Shown here: positions 26,310 to 34,953 of the stretch, one piece after another
Layout: each line of letters starts with the position of its first letter
Position numbering within the stretch: the first letter of the stretch is position 1
DNA from: Synechococcus sp. AG-679-C18
Lineage (GTDB): Bacteria; Cyanobacteriota; Cyanobacteriia; PCC-6307; Cyanobiaceae
DNA length: 64,000 bases
Reading direction: 5' to 3'
Assembly: GCA_003210755.1 (NCBI GenBank)
Contig: QCUL01000004.1
Location: 1-64,000 of the forward strand
Position numbers and translations under genes: made by a program
The notes under the pieces: model-generated
What the model was told of the DNA's origin: nothing
The model's input: the letters and a program-made list of their open reading frames with translations, nothing else
Database searches by the model: none

Positions 26310-26379
26310 AGAACTCACAAACAAAGCCAATTTCGAATGGAATCCATAACCTGAATGCAGATCTGCTGATTGTTAAGAC

Positions 26380-27894
26380 ATGGCTGCTGAGCATTTCTTT
26401 CTTGAGCTTGAACCGCCCGAGGAACGTCTTCGCGACGCCCCACATGTTGTGATCGTTGGTGGCGGCTTCGCCGGGGTGAAGGCGTGCAAAGCGCTTGCAC
26501 AGTCCGACGTGCGCGTCACCTTGATCGACAAGCGCAACTTCAACCTGTTCCAACCACTCCTCTATCAGGTAGCCACAGGCCTGGTGTCCAGTGGCGATGT
26601 CGCCACACCACTCCGGCAGCTCGTTGGTAAGCAGCGCAATGTTCAGGTTCTGTTAGGCGAAGTCACCGAATTGGATGCCAATAAAAAACAAATTATTTTT
26701 AATGGCAAGGCTTTCACCTACGACTATCTAGTTCTGGCGACTGGCTCTGGCAGCACCTATTTCGGCCATGAAGAGTGGCGCACCTTTGCGCCACCGATGA
26801 AAATTCTTGAGCACGCCGAAGAAATTCGCCGCCGCTTGCTGATGGCCATGGAACAAGCGGAACAAACACCAGATCCGTCCGCGCGCAAATTTCTTCAAAC
26901 CGTCGTCATTGTTGGAGGTGGACCTACGGGCTGCGAAATGGCAGGCGCTACATCTGAATTGATGCGCAACGCAATGCGCCGCGAATTCAAACAACTCAAT
27001 CCTGACGACACACGAATCATCGTCATTGACCCTGGCGATCGGTTGTTGCGTGCGATGCCCGAGTCATTGTCAGCATCTGCCCAAAAAACACTTGAGGCTC
27101 TTGGTGTGGAGCCCCTTTTCAAAGGACGCGTACAGAGCATGCAACCTGGAGAAGTCACTGTTGGCACTCCAGATGGTGACCAGACAATCCAAGCTGCAAC
27201 AGTGATCTGGACCGCGGGAGTTCGCCCTTCTCACCTAGGCAAAACGCTTGCAGATTCAATCGAATGTGAACTGGATCGTGGTGGGCGGGTGATCGTCGAA
27301 CCCGACTTCAGCATCAAAGACCATCCCGAAATTCGGGTCGTCGGAGATCTATGCAGCTATAAGCACACTTCGACTGGCAATCCCCTACCGGGTATGGCTG
27401 GACCTGCAAGCCAAGCAGGTGGCTTCGTCGGCAAGGATATTGCCGCGATCATGAGTTCAAGCCAGCGGCCGAATTTCAAATGGTTCGACTTTGGCAGCAT
27501 GGCGGTCCTTGATCGTGTTGCAGCTGTCGCTGATCTACGCGGCTTCAAATTCACTGGGAGCCCAGGCTGGGTGCTTTGGGCAGCCGCTCACTTAGCGTTC
27601 ATGCCCGAACGTGAAAATCGTTGGTCTCTGATCATCAAGTGGATGTTTGCTGTGGTGTCGCAGAAAAGAGGCTCAATGCTGCTCACGGGAATGCCGAGTC
27701 AGCACATCGGCCTTGATGCACCAGATGCTCCTTTCCCAATGAATAGCGGGAGCGGCCCATCGATTGCATCACCGGACGCTGCTTTAAAAGCAGCGATGGA
27801 TTACTACTCCAATGCTGTATCTGGCCTCTCAACTCAGGATGAAGCCGAGATCCTCGACGACTCTGCCACTGGCTCTGAAGCCGCCATTAAATAA
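26380..27894 (+). CDS. Type II NAD(P)H dehydrogenase (NDH-2 family)
   Basis: A 504-aa FAD-dependent single-chain quinone reductase. The FAD-binding fold is at the N-terminus ([18 protein letters not shown]), followed by [16 protein letters not shown], which is diagnostic of NDH-2. The second Rossmann fold is [17 protein letters not shown]. The C-terminal FAD motif is [13 protein letters not shown]. It oxidises NADH or NADPH without proton pumping; in cyanobacteria it may also sense redox state. The C-terminal 60 residues beyond the core are Ser/Asp-rich. Its last 61 bp overlap the convergent pyrB gene. Confidence 0.92.
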   Translation: MAAEHFFLELEPPEERLRDAPHVVIVGGGFAGVKACKALAQSDVRVTLIDKRNFNLFQPLLYQVATGLVSSGDVATPLRQLVGKQRNVQVLLGEVTELDANKKQIIFNGKAFTYDYLVLATGSGSTYFGHEEWRTFAPPMKILEHAEEIRRRLLMAMEQAEQTPDPSARKFLQTVVIVGGGPTGCEMAGATSELMRNAMRREFKQLNPDDTRIIVIDPGDRLLRAMPESLSASAQKTLEALGVEPLFKGRVQSMQPGEVTVGTPDGDQTIQAATVIWTAGVRPSHLGKTLADSIECELDRGGRVIVEPDFSIKDHPEIRVVGDLCSYKHTSTGNPLPGMAGPASQAGGFVGKDIAAIMSSSQRPNFKWFDFGSMAVLDRVAAVADLRGFKFTGSPGWVLWAAAHLAFMPERENRWSLIIKWMFAVVSQKRGSMLLTGMPSQHIGLDAPDAPFPMNSGSGPSIASPDAALKAAMDYYSNAVSGLSTQDEAEILDDSATGSEAAIK

Positions 27895-28883
27895 AGCAAG
27901 GCCATGCGGATTGGAATCCCATTCCGTACCTGATCCTCTACTAAGCAGATTGAGCGGTCGTCCAGGAGAGCACCGCTCATCTCAACCCCACGATTGACAG
28001 GGCCTGGATGCAATACAGGGCCTGAAAAAGAGCAGCGGAGCAACCGCTCATGCGTGAGCCCATAATCACGGTGGTAACGGTCGAGATCGGTGAGTAGGTG
28101 ATTCGTCATGCGCTCTTTTTGGAGACGCAATGTCATAACTGCATCAGCAGATGACAGACATTCATCGAGGCTTCTGCTGATCTGAACCTTTCCACGTTGA
28201 TGCACTGGATCGAGATCTTGTCCAGGCGGAGGAGCCTCCAAAAAAGTAGAGAATGCTTCGGGCACAAGACTTGGTGGCCCGCAAAGCACCACATCGGCTC
28301 CACAGGCGCTGAGGGCCCAGAGATTGGAGCGCGCCACTCGGGAATGAAGCACATCACCAACAATCACAATGCGCTTGCCCTGCAGTGCATTTGGCTGGGG
28401 ATGATTGCGATGAAAATAATTTGCAATTGTATAAAGATCGAGTAATCCTTGACTGGGGTGACTGTGTTGACCATCGCCACCATTCAGCACAACGGTGCGT
28501 TCTCCAGCCTCATCTAACTCAGCAGCCAACTGGGCTGGTACGTCTGTACAGCGATGACGGATGACCAGGACATCAGCACCCATTGCCACATAGGTTCGCG
28601 CTGTATCCAGCAGAGATTCACCTTTGTTCAGGGAGCTACTGGAAGGAGAAAAACTCTGAACATCAGCGGACAACCTTTTTGCGGCGAGTTCAAAACTGCT
28701 GCGTGTTCGCGTGCTGGGCTCAAAAAAAAGAGTGGCAACCAATCGCCCCTGCAACGCCGGCAACTTGCGAGCACCCGTAACCGGCATCGAGCGAAAGCGA
28801 TGGGCAAGCTCCATCACAATGGCAAAATCAGCACGTGAAAACGCGGCTAAATCAAGCACATGCCGATGTGACCAGACACTCAT
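27834..28883 (-). CDS. pyrB: Aspartate carbamoyltransferase catalytic subunit
   Basis: Second step of pyrimidine synthesis, carbamoyl phosphate plus aspartate to carbamoyl-aspartate. The carbamoyl-phosphate site [18 protein letters not shown] and the [12 protein letters not shown] segment are intact, as is the C-terminal [11 protein letters not shown]. The product is 349 aa with a C-terminal tail (about 14 residues) that lies within the overlap with the NDH-2 gene. Start is the ATG at 28883, forming an ATGA overlap with the glycosylase stop; 28892 is an in-frame alternative. Confidence 0.96.
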   Translation of the reverse strand: MSVWSHRHVLDLAAFSRADFAIVMELAHRFRSMPVTGARKLPALQGRLVATLFFEPSTRTRSSFELAAKRLSADVQSFSPSSSSLNKGESLLDTARTYVAMGADVLVIRHRCTDVPAQLAAELDEAGERTVVLNGGDGQHSHPSQGLLDLYTIANYFHRNHPQPNALQGKRIVIVGDVLHSRVARSNLWALSACGADVVLCGPPSLVPEAFSTFLEAPPPGQDLDPVHQRGKVQISRSLDECLSSADAVMTLRLQKERMTNHLLTDLDRYHRDYGLTHERLLRCSFSGPVLHPGPVNRGVEMSGALLDDRSICLVEDQVRNGIPIRMALLYLMAASEPVAESSRISASS

Positions 28884-29575
28884 CGCAACCACTCCTGCGC
28901 TGGGATGAGTGCCTGTTCCAATGAAGGCTGGCGATCACCCCGAGCACGCCGACTGACACTGCGGGAGGCCTTTAGATACCAACGCCAGGGCAAATTCTGT
29001 GCCTGAGAAATTCCGATCCGCGTGGTTGTCACAAACTCAGGGCTATTGAGAACTGAAGGCCTAGAGGCCAACCACAGCTCATTCTCACCACAAGCCGAGA
29101 TGTTGTCATGAGAACGGCTTATTTCGAAGCGCCGTGAGAGCAAACCAGGCCCAGCTCCCGCTCGTTCAGGCTCTCCAGGCAAGGCAACTGCACGAAGCAA
29201 CACCCCATTGGCCCAATCGCAACGATCGGTGACCACATTCACGCAGTGGTGAATGCCATAGCTCAGATACACATAGAAACGCCCTGGCTCACCAAACAGA
29301 GTTTCGTTTTGGGGCGAACGGTGGCGATAACCGTGACAGGCCGGCTCCTCCTGGGAATAGGCCTCTGTTTCCACAATCACGCCCCAGAGCAGACTTCCAT
29401 CGCCCTGGCGTTTCACCAATTTGCAGCCCACTAAGTCAGGCCCCACCACCTCCGCTGGACGGCAAAAAAAGGTCTTGGGGAAAGCTGGGAAATTCTTGGC
29501 GATGGATTGGATGGCTAGAGGAGTAACTGAGGAGATAGATCCATGGTTACAGCAACCCGCTTTGCCAATTGTCAT
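28880..29575 (-). CDS. mpg: DNA-3-methyladenine glycosylase (AAG/MPG family)
   Basis: A monofunctional base-excision enzyme of the alkyladenine glycosylase family. Motifs are [20 protein letters not shown], the catalytic-Glu segment [17 protein letters not shown], and [17 protein letters not shown] with the intercalating-Tyr region. The C-terminal region [16 protein letters not shown] also fits. I use the ATG at 29575; 29614 is possible but adds residues without family similarity. It is first in a two-gene unit with pyrB (ATGA) and divergent from the transporter gene at 29656. Confidence 0.92.
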   Translation of the reverse strand: MTIGKAGCCNHGSISSVTPLAIQSIAKNFPAFPKTFFCRPAEVVGPDLVGCKLVKRQGDGSLLWGVIVETEAYSQEEPACHGYRHRSPQNETLFGEPGRFYVYLSYGIHHCVNVVTDRCDWANGVLLRAVALPGEPERAGAGPGLLSRRFEISRSHDNISACGENELWLASRPSVLNSPEFVTTTRIGISQAQNLPWRWYLKASRSVSRRARGDRQPSLEQALIPAQEWLR

Positions 29576-29655
29576 CAAGCGTCTACAACCCAACCACGCC
29601 ACTCCAGATGGCATGCCAACACAACCCAGATGACCAGACTGTCAAAACGCAAACG

Positions 29656-30402
29656 ATGAACGACGAATCCATGTCGGCATCACCCACAGCCACCACAAGC
29701 CACATCCAAGCAAGGCGAGACCTGGTATTTCTTGTGCTAGCCGGACTCTTCCTCGGCACGCTGGGGATGCTGAACATCCTTGGCCTGACGCGATTCCTGG
29801 CCCTCGGAAAGATTGGATCTTGGCCGATCGTGGTTGCCGTGGGTGCGCTTCCCTATCCCGTCACATTTCTGTGCACCGATCTCATCAGTGAGTTGTGGGG
29901 AGAAGAGAGGGCCACTCAGGTCGTGTGGGTAGGTCTCTTGCTCAATGGATGGGTGGTTTTGATTCTGTGGCTCGGAGGTCTCATGCCAGGCCTTATCGGC
30001 GCTCCTGAATCCACATTTTTTGAGATTCAGCGACTGGCTTTCGGGTCCGTTGGGGCGTCGATGGTGGCTTACCTCACAGCCCAATTCGTGGACGTTCGTT
30101 TGTTCCACTTTTGGAAGGAACGCACCAATGGCAAGGCCCTCTGGATCCGCAACAACGGTTCTACCTTGGTGAGCCAATTGGTGGACACTAGTGCCGTGGT
30201 GTTGATCAGCCACTACGCCGCGCATGTGTTGCCCATCCGCGCTGGCGAAGCGGTGCTTCCTCAGCTGGGAGCTTTTATCGCCAGCGGATACCTTTTCAAA
30301 GCTCTTGCTGCGCTTGCTGACACCCTTCCCTTTATCTGGCTCACCGCATGGTTACGCGATTGGTTGGATATTCAGGGTGATGGCAATGAAATCATGCCCT
30401 GA
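29656..30402 (+). CDS. Queuosine precursor transporter family protein (YhhQ/DUF165)
   Basis: A 248-aa multi-pass membrane protein of the DUF165/VUT family. Signatures include the early helix LVFLVLAGLFLGTLGMLNIL, FLCTDLISELWGEERATQVVW, and the TNGKALWIRNNGSTLVSQLVDTS block that defines YhhQ-like queuosine-precursor importers. E. coli YhhQ takes up preQ0/preQ1; here the substrate is inferred from the family. The ATG at 29656 precedes a Ser/Thr-rich 15-residue leader. It is followed by a small photosynthesis-type membrane gene after 87 bp. Confidence 0.88.
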   Translation: MNDESMSASPTATTSHIQARRDLVFLVLAGLFLGTLGMLNILGLTRFLALGKIGSWPIVVAVGALPYPVTFLCTDLISELWGEERATQVVWVGLLLNGWVVLILWLGGLMPGLIGAPESTFFEIQRLAFGSVGASMVAYLTAQFVDVRLFHFWKERTNGKALWIRNNGSTLVSQLVDTSAVVLISHYAAHVLPIRAGEAVLPQLGAFIASGYLFKALAALADTLPFIWLTAWLRDWLDIQGDGNEIMP

Positions 30403-30489
30403 GCTGAGCGCCACTGCGGTGACGATTAGCTCACCAAGGCCGTTCAGGTTGCAAGACCTCGGCATGATGAAATAAGAGATCTTTGAACC

Positions 30490-30633
30490 ATGAACGCCGC
30501 CCTCTCAGGCTTCAATCTCGGGACTGTATTGGTCTTTGGCAGCGGATTATTTGTGATCACCACTTTTTACTTCGGAACAAAAGGTGGCTATTACAACACA
30601 GATAAATACGACGGCAACGGCACAGCGCACTGA
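30490..30633 (+). CDS. Small single-span membrane protein, possibly NDH-1 subunit NdhP-like
   Basis: A 47-aa protein: MNAALSGFNLGTVLVFGSGL, then a hydrophobic span, then a soluble tail GGYYNTDKYDGNGTAH. One membrane helix with an aromatic/acidic C-terminus is the layout of small thylakoid complex subunits. I think NdhP of the cyanobacterial NDH-1 complex is the best candidate because of the GGYY...DxYDGNGxAH-type tail, but I recall that sequence only loosely. Otherwise it is a conserved small cyanobacterial membrane protein. The gene is monocistronic-looking. Confidence 0.7.
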   Translation: MNAALSGFNLGTVLVFGSGLFVITTFYFGTKGGYYNTDKYDGNGTAH

Positions 30634-30674
30634 GCCCCTGGCTGAGCGATCATCAAGTTATTGATCGAGTTGGC

Positions 30675-31463
30675 ATGAACGCCACCCTGCCTGGACCCGC
30701 TGTCAACACAGAATCCATTCGCCTAGCTTTACAAAGTTGGCCGGACGTTGAGACCTATCTGAAACGCTGCAAGGGTGTCATTATTCCTTTGGGCTCAACC
30801 GAGCAGCACGGCCCTACTGGCGCTATCGGCACTGATGCCTTAACGGCAGAAGCCGTAGCCCTCGAACTAGGGCGCTGCAGTGGGGTTTTGGTCACTCCCA
30901 CACAGGCCTATGGCATGGCCGAACACCATCTCGGTTTCGCGGGCACGATGAGCCTTCAGCCAGCCACCTTGATGGCGCTGATGCATGACCTGGTCCTTTC
31001 ACTGGCCACTCACGGATTCGAACGAATCCTTGTGGTCAATGGTCACGGAGGGAACATGGCCACCACAAAGGCCGCATTTGCCCAGGCTTATGGAACCGCT
31101 GCTAGTCGAGGGCTTCCAGTCGCCCCCAAGCTGCGTTGCAAGCTCTCAAACTGGTTCATGGCCGGGCCTGTGATGCGGCAAGCGAGGGATCTCTACGGAA
31201 ATCGCGAAGGACAACACGCCACACCAAGCGAAATCGCCGTGACTCTTCACCTTCACGACAGCCTGATCGAAAAGCAAAGGCCCTTACCTGAGCCAGCTCC
31301 GTGTGGTTCAATTCATGGCCCCGCCGATTTTAGGCAGCGCTATCCCGATGGCCGCATGGGATCTGACCCTTTTCTCGCCAAGCCCGAGCATGGCAAGCAA
31401 TTGCTGGATACAGCAGTAACGGCACTGCGCGATGATCTTGAAAGATTTCTCTCCGCAGCATGA
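30675..31463 (+). CDS. Creatininase family amidohydrolase
   Basis: A 262-aa metal-dependent hydrolase of the creatininase fold. Metal-binding features are [20 protein letters not shown], with Glu, His and Asp, and [13 protein letters not shown] near residue 120. The later segment [17 protein letters not shown] supplies another conserved Glu. Family members hydrolyse cyclic or formamide bonds (creatinine, mycofactocin precursors, FAPy in riboflavin/F420 routes), so substrate cannot be assigned. Its stop overlaps the gatC start as ATGA, so the two are coupled, although no functional link is known. Confidence 0.9.
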   Translation: MNATLPGPAVNTESIRLALQSWPDVETYLKRCKGVIIPLGSTEQHGPTGAIGTDALTAEAVALELGRCSGVLVTPTQAYGMAEHHLGFAGTMSLQPATLMALMHDLVLSLATHGFERILVVNGHGGNMATTKAAFAQAYGTAASRGLPVAPKLRCKLSNWFMAGPVMRQARDLYGNREGQHATPSEIAVTLHLHDSLIEKQRPLPEPAPCGSIHGPADFRQRYPDGRMGSDPFLAKPEHGKQLLDTAVTALRDDLERFLSAA

Positions 31464-31747
31464 GCAAGATTTCGGAAGATGACGTTCGCAAGGTGGCCAA
31501 GCTCGCCAGGCTCGATTTGCCCGAGGACACAATCGCGACTTATACGGGCCAGCTTGAGAAAATTCTTGATTATGTGGATCAACTCCAGGCGGTGGACACC
31601 GGTGGAGTTTTACCGACCACACGCGCTGTTGAAGTAGTGAATGCAACTCGGGAGGACAATGTGGTCTCCACAGATGTCCGCGAAGAATTACTGGACCAAG
31701 CTCCACAGCGCGAAGGAGATTTCTTTCGAGTACCGAAAATACTTTGA
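31460..31747 (+). CDS. gatC: Glutamyl-tRNA(Gln)/aspartyl-tRNA(Asn) amidotransferase subunit C
   Basis: The small 95-aa subunit that stabilises the GatCAB complex, which makes Gln-tRNA(Gln) by transamidation. Typical features are [20 protein letters not shown], the middle [20 protein letters not shown], and the end [15 protein letters not shown]. Length is normal. It is translated from an ATGA overlap with the creatininase gene. gatA and gatB are not in this window, which is usual for cyanobacteria where the subunits are scattered. Confidence 0.95.
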   Translation: MSKISEDDVRKVAKLARLDLPEDTIATYTGQLEKILDYVDQLQAVDTGGVLPTTRAVEVVNATREDNVVSTDVREELLDQAPQREGDFFRVPKIL

Positions 31748-31789
31748 ATTCTTATCTAATTTAATCGATTACCGGTTTTAATGTGAATA

Positions 31790-32809
31790 TTATTGATGTT
31801 GGCGCGCAGGTGTCACAGCCGTACGACGGAGTAATAATAACCAACCTCTACGCATGCGTCTGCTAGGAAGAAATTTTGCAATTGGTCTCATTTTACTCCC
31901 CCTCGGCTTATGGCTTCTCACTCCAATGAGAATGTCATATAGAAAATTAAATACATCAGACCGAGATTCAAATATCCCTAATCTTTGAGGAGACTCTCTA
32001 GCGTCTAAAAGATGCTTGGTTGCTTCATAGGCAGGCTTGTATTCAAACCAAGGAATAGAAGGCCAAAGATGATGAACAAGATGATAATTTTGTCCCATAA
32101 TCAACCAATTCATTGTTCGACCTGGATAGACACGAGCATTTTGCCAACGATTCCTGGACAGAAAGGGGCGGTGGGGCAAGTAGTCAAAAAATAATCCGAG
32201 AGTGACTCCCACCATTAGGGCAGGAGCAAACCAACAATTAAAAATGAAGGGTAAAAAATTAAATCGAATAGCAGCTGCGATGATCGTCAAGAACACCGCA
32301 CGCTCAAAGCCCCATTGCATCAATTCCCATGGCCTCCAAAGCTTGCGCTGGAAGAAGAAAAATTCGTGATAAAAAAATCTTGGAGCGATCAACCACAAGG
32401 GTCCGAAGGTACTAACAATGTGATCTGGGTCATTTTTAGGATCATTGACATTGGAATGATGCTGCAGATGCACCCTAGTAAAAACAGGAAAGCTGAATCC
32501 CAATAACAACGCAGATCCATGCCCCATTGTCTGGTTAATCCAGGGAATCGGATGAGCAGCGTTATGACAGGCATCATGAACAACAGTGCCCTCTAAATGA
32601 AGAGCCAGGAACCCACATATCAACAGCAAGGGAAGTGGCCATCCTCCGAAAAACCAGCCCCATATCGACAATCCTGCAAGGGCATAACCACCTAAGAAGA
32701 GAGCAACGGTGGGATTCCATGAGGACGGCGGATCCACAAACTCCTTTGGCACTGACCGAGGCCTGGACGCTGGTCCCACAATCTCCTGTTGTGCGAGTGC
32801 CTGAGTCAT
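31790..32809 (-). CDS. crtR: Beta-carotene hydroxylase
   Basis: A 339-aa membrane di-iron oxygenase of the fatty-acid-desaturase superfamily that hydroxylates beta-carotene to zeaxanthin. Histidine boxes are in order: HDACHNAAH, HLQHHSNVND and NYHLVHHLWPSIPW. Hydrophobic spans lie before the first box and between boxes two and three. The C-terminal 35 residues are basic (SKMRPIAKFLPSRRMRRGW) and extend past most homologues. ATG at 32809; an upstream GTG at 32812 adds only one residue. It is convergent with gatC. Zeaxanthin is the major photoprotective carotenoid of marine Synechococcus. Confidence 0.93.
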   Translation of the reverse strand: MTQALAQQEIVGPASRPRSVPKEFVDPPSSWNPTVALFLGGYALAGLSIWGWFFGGWPLPLLLICGFLALHLEGTVVHDACHNAAHPIPWINQTMGHGSALLLGFSFPVFTRVHLQHHSNVNDPKNDPDHIVSTFGPLWLIAPRFFYHEFFFFQRKLWRPWELMQWGFERAVFLTIIAAAIRFNFLPFIFNCWFAPALMVGVTLGLFFDYLPHRPFLSRNRWQNARVYPGRTMNWLIMGQNYHLVHHLWPSIPWFEYKPAYEATKHLLDARESPQRLGIFESRSDVFNFLYDILIGVRSHKPRGSKMRPIAKFLPSRRMRRGWLLLLRRTAVTPARQHQ

Positions 32810-33338
32810 CACAAAATTCTGGTGTCGCCTGCTACTAGAACCAATCTAGGAAAAGGAATGCCCATCGTGAGGCCTTGAGTTGCCTAAGCAAGACCTAAAG
32901 GCCTATGCCGGGAAAAAGATCAACATAACCTGCTTATTGCGAATAGTCCTCAACAGAAAGTTGCTATTCGCCGAATTTTGAATAAGAGTTTCAGATTTCT
33001 AGCTTCTAGCAGACGTGCTGTTTCCAGCTGTTACCTCAACTCATTCCGTCACTCAAAACCAACTTTGCGCCTGCTAACGATCTAAGCACTATTGAGGGTA
33101 GAAGAACAAAATCGCTCACATCAACTTACAGATAAATGCAATTATTGTTAACTCCGCCACATCATGCGCTTACCGATAGGCCTCACAAAGTGAAATCTTG
33201 GCCCTTTAAGCCGTGACCCTAAGCATGACCAAACTAGACAATTAAAGTGCAAGCCATTTAAGACAAGAAAGGATATCCATATCCTCATCAAGCATTGAGG
33301 CTTTTAAGACAACATCTGTTCATCATTTCTGGAAGGTT
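32810..33338. other. Non-coding stretch upstream of crtR
   Basis: About 530 bp with no convincing gene on either strand. It contains the crtR promoter region. The base composition is AT-richer than the flanks. No terminator or tRNA is recognised before the tRNA-Leu relic at 33339. Confidence 0.4.
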
Positions 33339-33404
33339 GATTGGAATTTGCTAGAAGCGCCCCGTGAGACCGGGACTCTCAAAACCGAAGTCATTGGTGC
33401 CTAA
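33339..33404 (-). pseudogene. Degenerate tRNA-Leu 3'-half copy (direct repeat of 33972-34037)
   Basis: These 66 bp align without gaps to 33972-34037, which covers the 3' half of the intact tRNA-Leu(UAG) and 17 bp past its 3' end; 51 of 66 positions match (offset exactly 633). Shared blocks include GATTGGAATT in the flank and AACCGAAGTCA in the variable arm. The T arm retains four of five pairs (GAGAG/CTCAC), but the TTC loop reads TCC and the 5' half is absent. It has the same orientation as, and lies downstream of the 3' end of, the intact gene: the layout left by integration at a tRNA 3' end. Tandem duplication with decay is the alternative. Confidence 0.8.
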
Positions 33405-33605
33405 TTCAAATCAAAACGAGGCGGCACACCTTTCATTAGATGATGCGGACAGAAATACACATTTAATACCTGAACAGCTAGTTATATCGTCTCAGCACTA
33501 CGTTGTAATAATTATTCTCAAGGGAAGATGAATGTTATTTATTTTTTCTGGTAACTAACTAACTCTGCTTCACTCTTGACCAACTCCGATACCCCCTGAC
33601 TCAAG

Positions 33606-33749
33606 ATATGGGCTTTTGTTCTACTTGGCTGCATTGGACTACTGGCTGTAGGCGTTCAGATTGTGAACACTCAACTGAGTGAAGACACTGGAGGAGTCGT
33701 TGAACGTCCTGAATCCTCCAACGCCAAGAGGTCGGAGGAGAAGAAATAA
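33606..33749 (+). CDS. Putative small membrane protein with ATA as first codon
   Basis: An open frame of 47 codons directly after a TGA and CTC-AAG reads WAFVLLGCIGLLAVGVQIVN after an initial ATA, then a polar, Lys/Glu-rich tail ending RSEEKK. It has a clear membrane-helix-plus-charged-tail design. No ATG, GTG or TTG is in frame before the helix, so it either starts at ATA (one base from ATG) or is a gene inactivated at its start. The overlapping ATG at 33608 is in another frame and soon stops. It lies between the tRNA-Leu relic and the intact tRNA-Leu. Confidence 0.45.
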   Translation: MWAFVLLGCIGLLAVGVQIVNTQLSEDTGGVVERPESSNAKRSEEKK

Positions 33750-33988
33750 TTCTATTTAGGCACCAGTGGTAACAGGAATAATCTGACTAATGGCTCTTAA
33801 CTGTCACTTTTGACGTTAAAGAGATATGCTCACTAAATTGACCAGTTCAATATCCAATGACAGTCAGTAGAGCGATTGAAGCTTGAAACGATGCCCTGCA
33901 TTGTCACCCGCTAGTCACCACAGCGAACTTGAGAGAAATCAATCAGCTCGGCTTATCAATAGCTCCTGAATGATTGGAATTAGTTCAA

Positions 33989-34070
33989 TGCCCACCGCGA
34001 GACTTGAACTCGCACAACCGAAGTCACTGGTACCTAAAACCAGCGCGTCTACCAATTCCGCCAGGTGGGC
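33989..34070 (-). tRNA. tRNA-Leu (UAG)
   Basis: An 82-nt class II tRNA. The acceptor stem GCCCACC/GGTGGGC has seven perfect pairs. The anticodon stem is CTGGT/ACCAG with loop TTTAGGT, giving anticodon UAG (codons CUN). A long variable arm (TGACTTCGGTTG) and the T arm GCGAG-TTCAAGT-CTCGC complete a leucine tRNA, with discriminator A and no encoded CCA. A decayed partial copy lies 633 bp downstream of its 3' end. Confidence 0.97.
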
Positions 34071-34128
34071 AGAAGCGAATCCTAAACATCGATCCAGAAT
34101 GGCGACAACCTCGTGACCTCATAGATCA

Positions 34129-34911
34129 ATGCTGGCCACTCTTGCTGGAGATCTGTGCTTGTTAGTGGGTCTTGCAGTTCTACTGCTGCCACTGCTAGCT
34201 ACTGAACTCAGTCGCCCCCGTGATGGTGCCTGGGGAGCCGTCGTCTTACTGCTTGGTCTTGTCCTTGTCACCAGCAGTGATCGACTTCGTGGTGCTCCCA
34301 TGCTGGGGGTGGTCTGTGCGGGTTTGCTGATCAGCCGCCTAGGAGCGGAAGCCGGCCAGGCCCGCTGGCAACAGCTCAGCGATGAGGAGCGCCAACGACT
34401 TACCTCCCGTGAACGCTGGGCCACAAGCATCCAGCAATTGACCGCGGTATTGGCCAGCCTTACAGGAGCTTCGGCGAAAGCACTCAAGAGCCTTAAACCA
34501 CCAGCCAAAACGGGAACCCACAAACTCTGGATACGACCTGAACCCCCCTCCCCGAACGCCGATGGGGATGGATCACCAGTCGAGAATTCAAATAAAGACA
34601 CCGCCACACCGGAAACACTGGACACAAACAAGGGGGCTCCGTCAACCGAAGAGACATCCAACGATGAAACGAGCAGCCCAGCCAATACGAATCAAAGTCC
34701 TAAACGGTGGGTCCGTCCGGACAAAATAGAACCACCTCTGCAAACAAGCGAATCCAGTTCAACCTCCCGCGACGGCGAGGAGATCAAGACAGAGAGCAAC
34801 AAGAGCGATGTCAGTGAGATCGAAACGACAATAGCCACCAGTAGATCGATCAGCTCAGACAGCCGTTCAGACCCTGCAACGGACTCAACTCTCAAGGGCT
34901 CGGAGCCATGA
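34129..34911 (+). CDS. ycf66: Ycf66 family membrane protein
   Basis: A 260-aa protein. Residues 1-75 hold two to three membrane segments (CLLVGLAVLLLPLLATELS, GAVVLLLGLVLVTSSD, APMLGVVCAGLLISRLG). Then comes the conserved amphipathic RWQQLSDEERQRLTSRERWA region of Ycf66. The C-terminal half is a long, acidic, Ser/Thr/Asn-rich disordered tail. Ycf66 occurs in cyanobacteria and some plastids and has no firm function. It is followed 42 bp later by ileS on the same strand. Confidence 0.8.
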   Translation: MLATLAGDLCLLVGLAVLLLPLLATELSRPRDGAWGAVVLLLGLVLVTSSDRLRGAPMLGVVCAGLLISRLGAEAGQARWQQLSDEERQRLTSRERWATSIQQLTAVLASLTGASAKALKSLKPPAKTGTHKLWIRPEPPSPNADGDGSPVENSNKDTATPETLDTNKGAPSTEETSNDETSSPANTNQSPKRWVRPDKIEPPLQTSESSSTSRDGEEIKTESNKSDVSEIETTIATSRSISSDSRSDPATDSTLKGSEP

Positions 34912-34953
34912 GCATCGGCGAAGATTGATAATTTCCTTTGCTACAGCGCCAAC

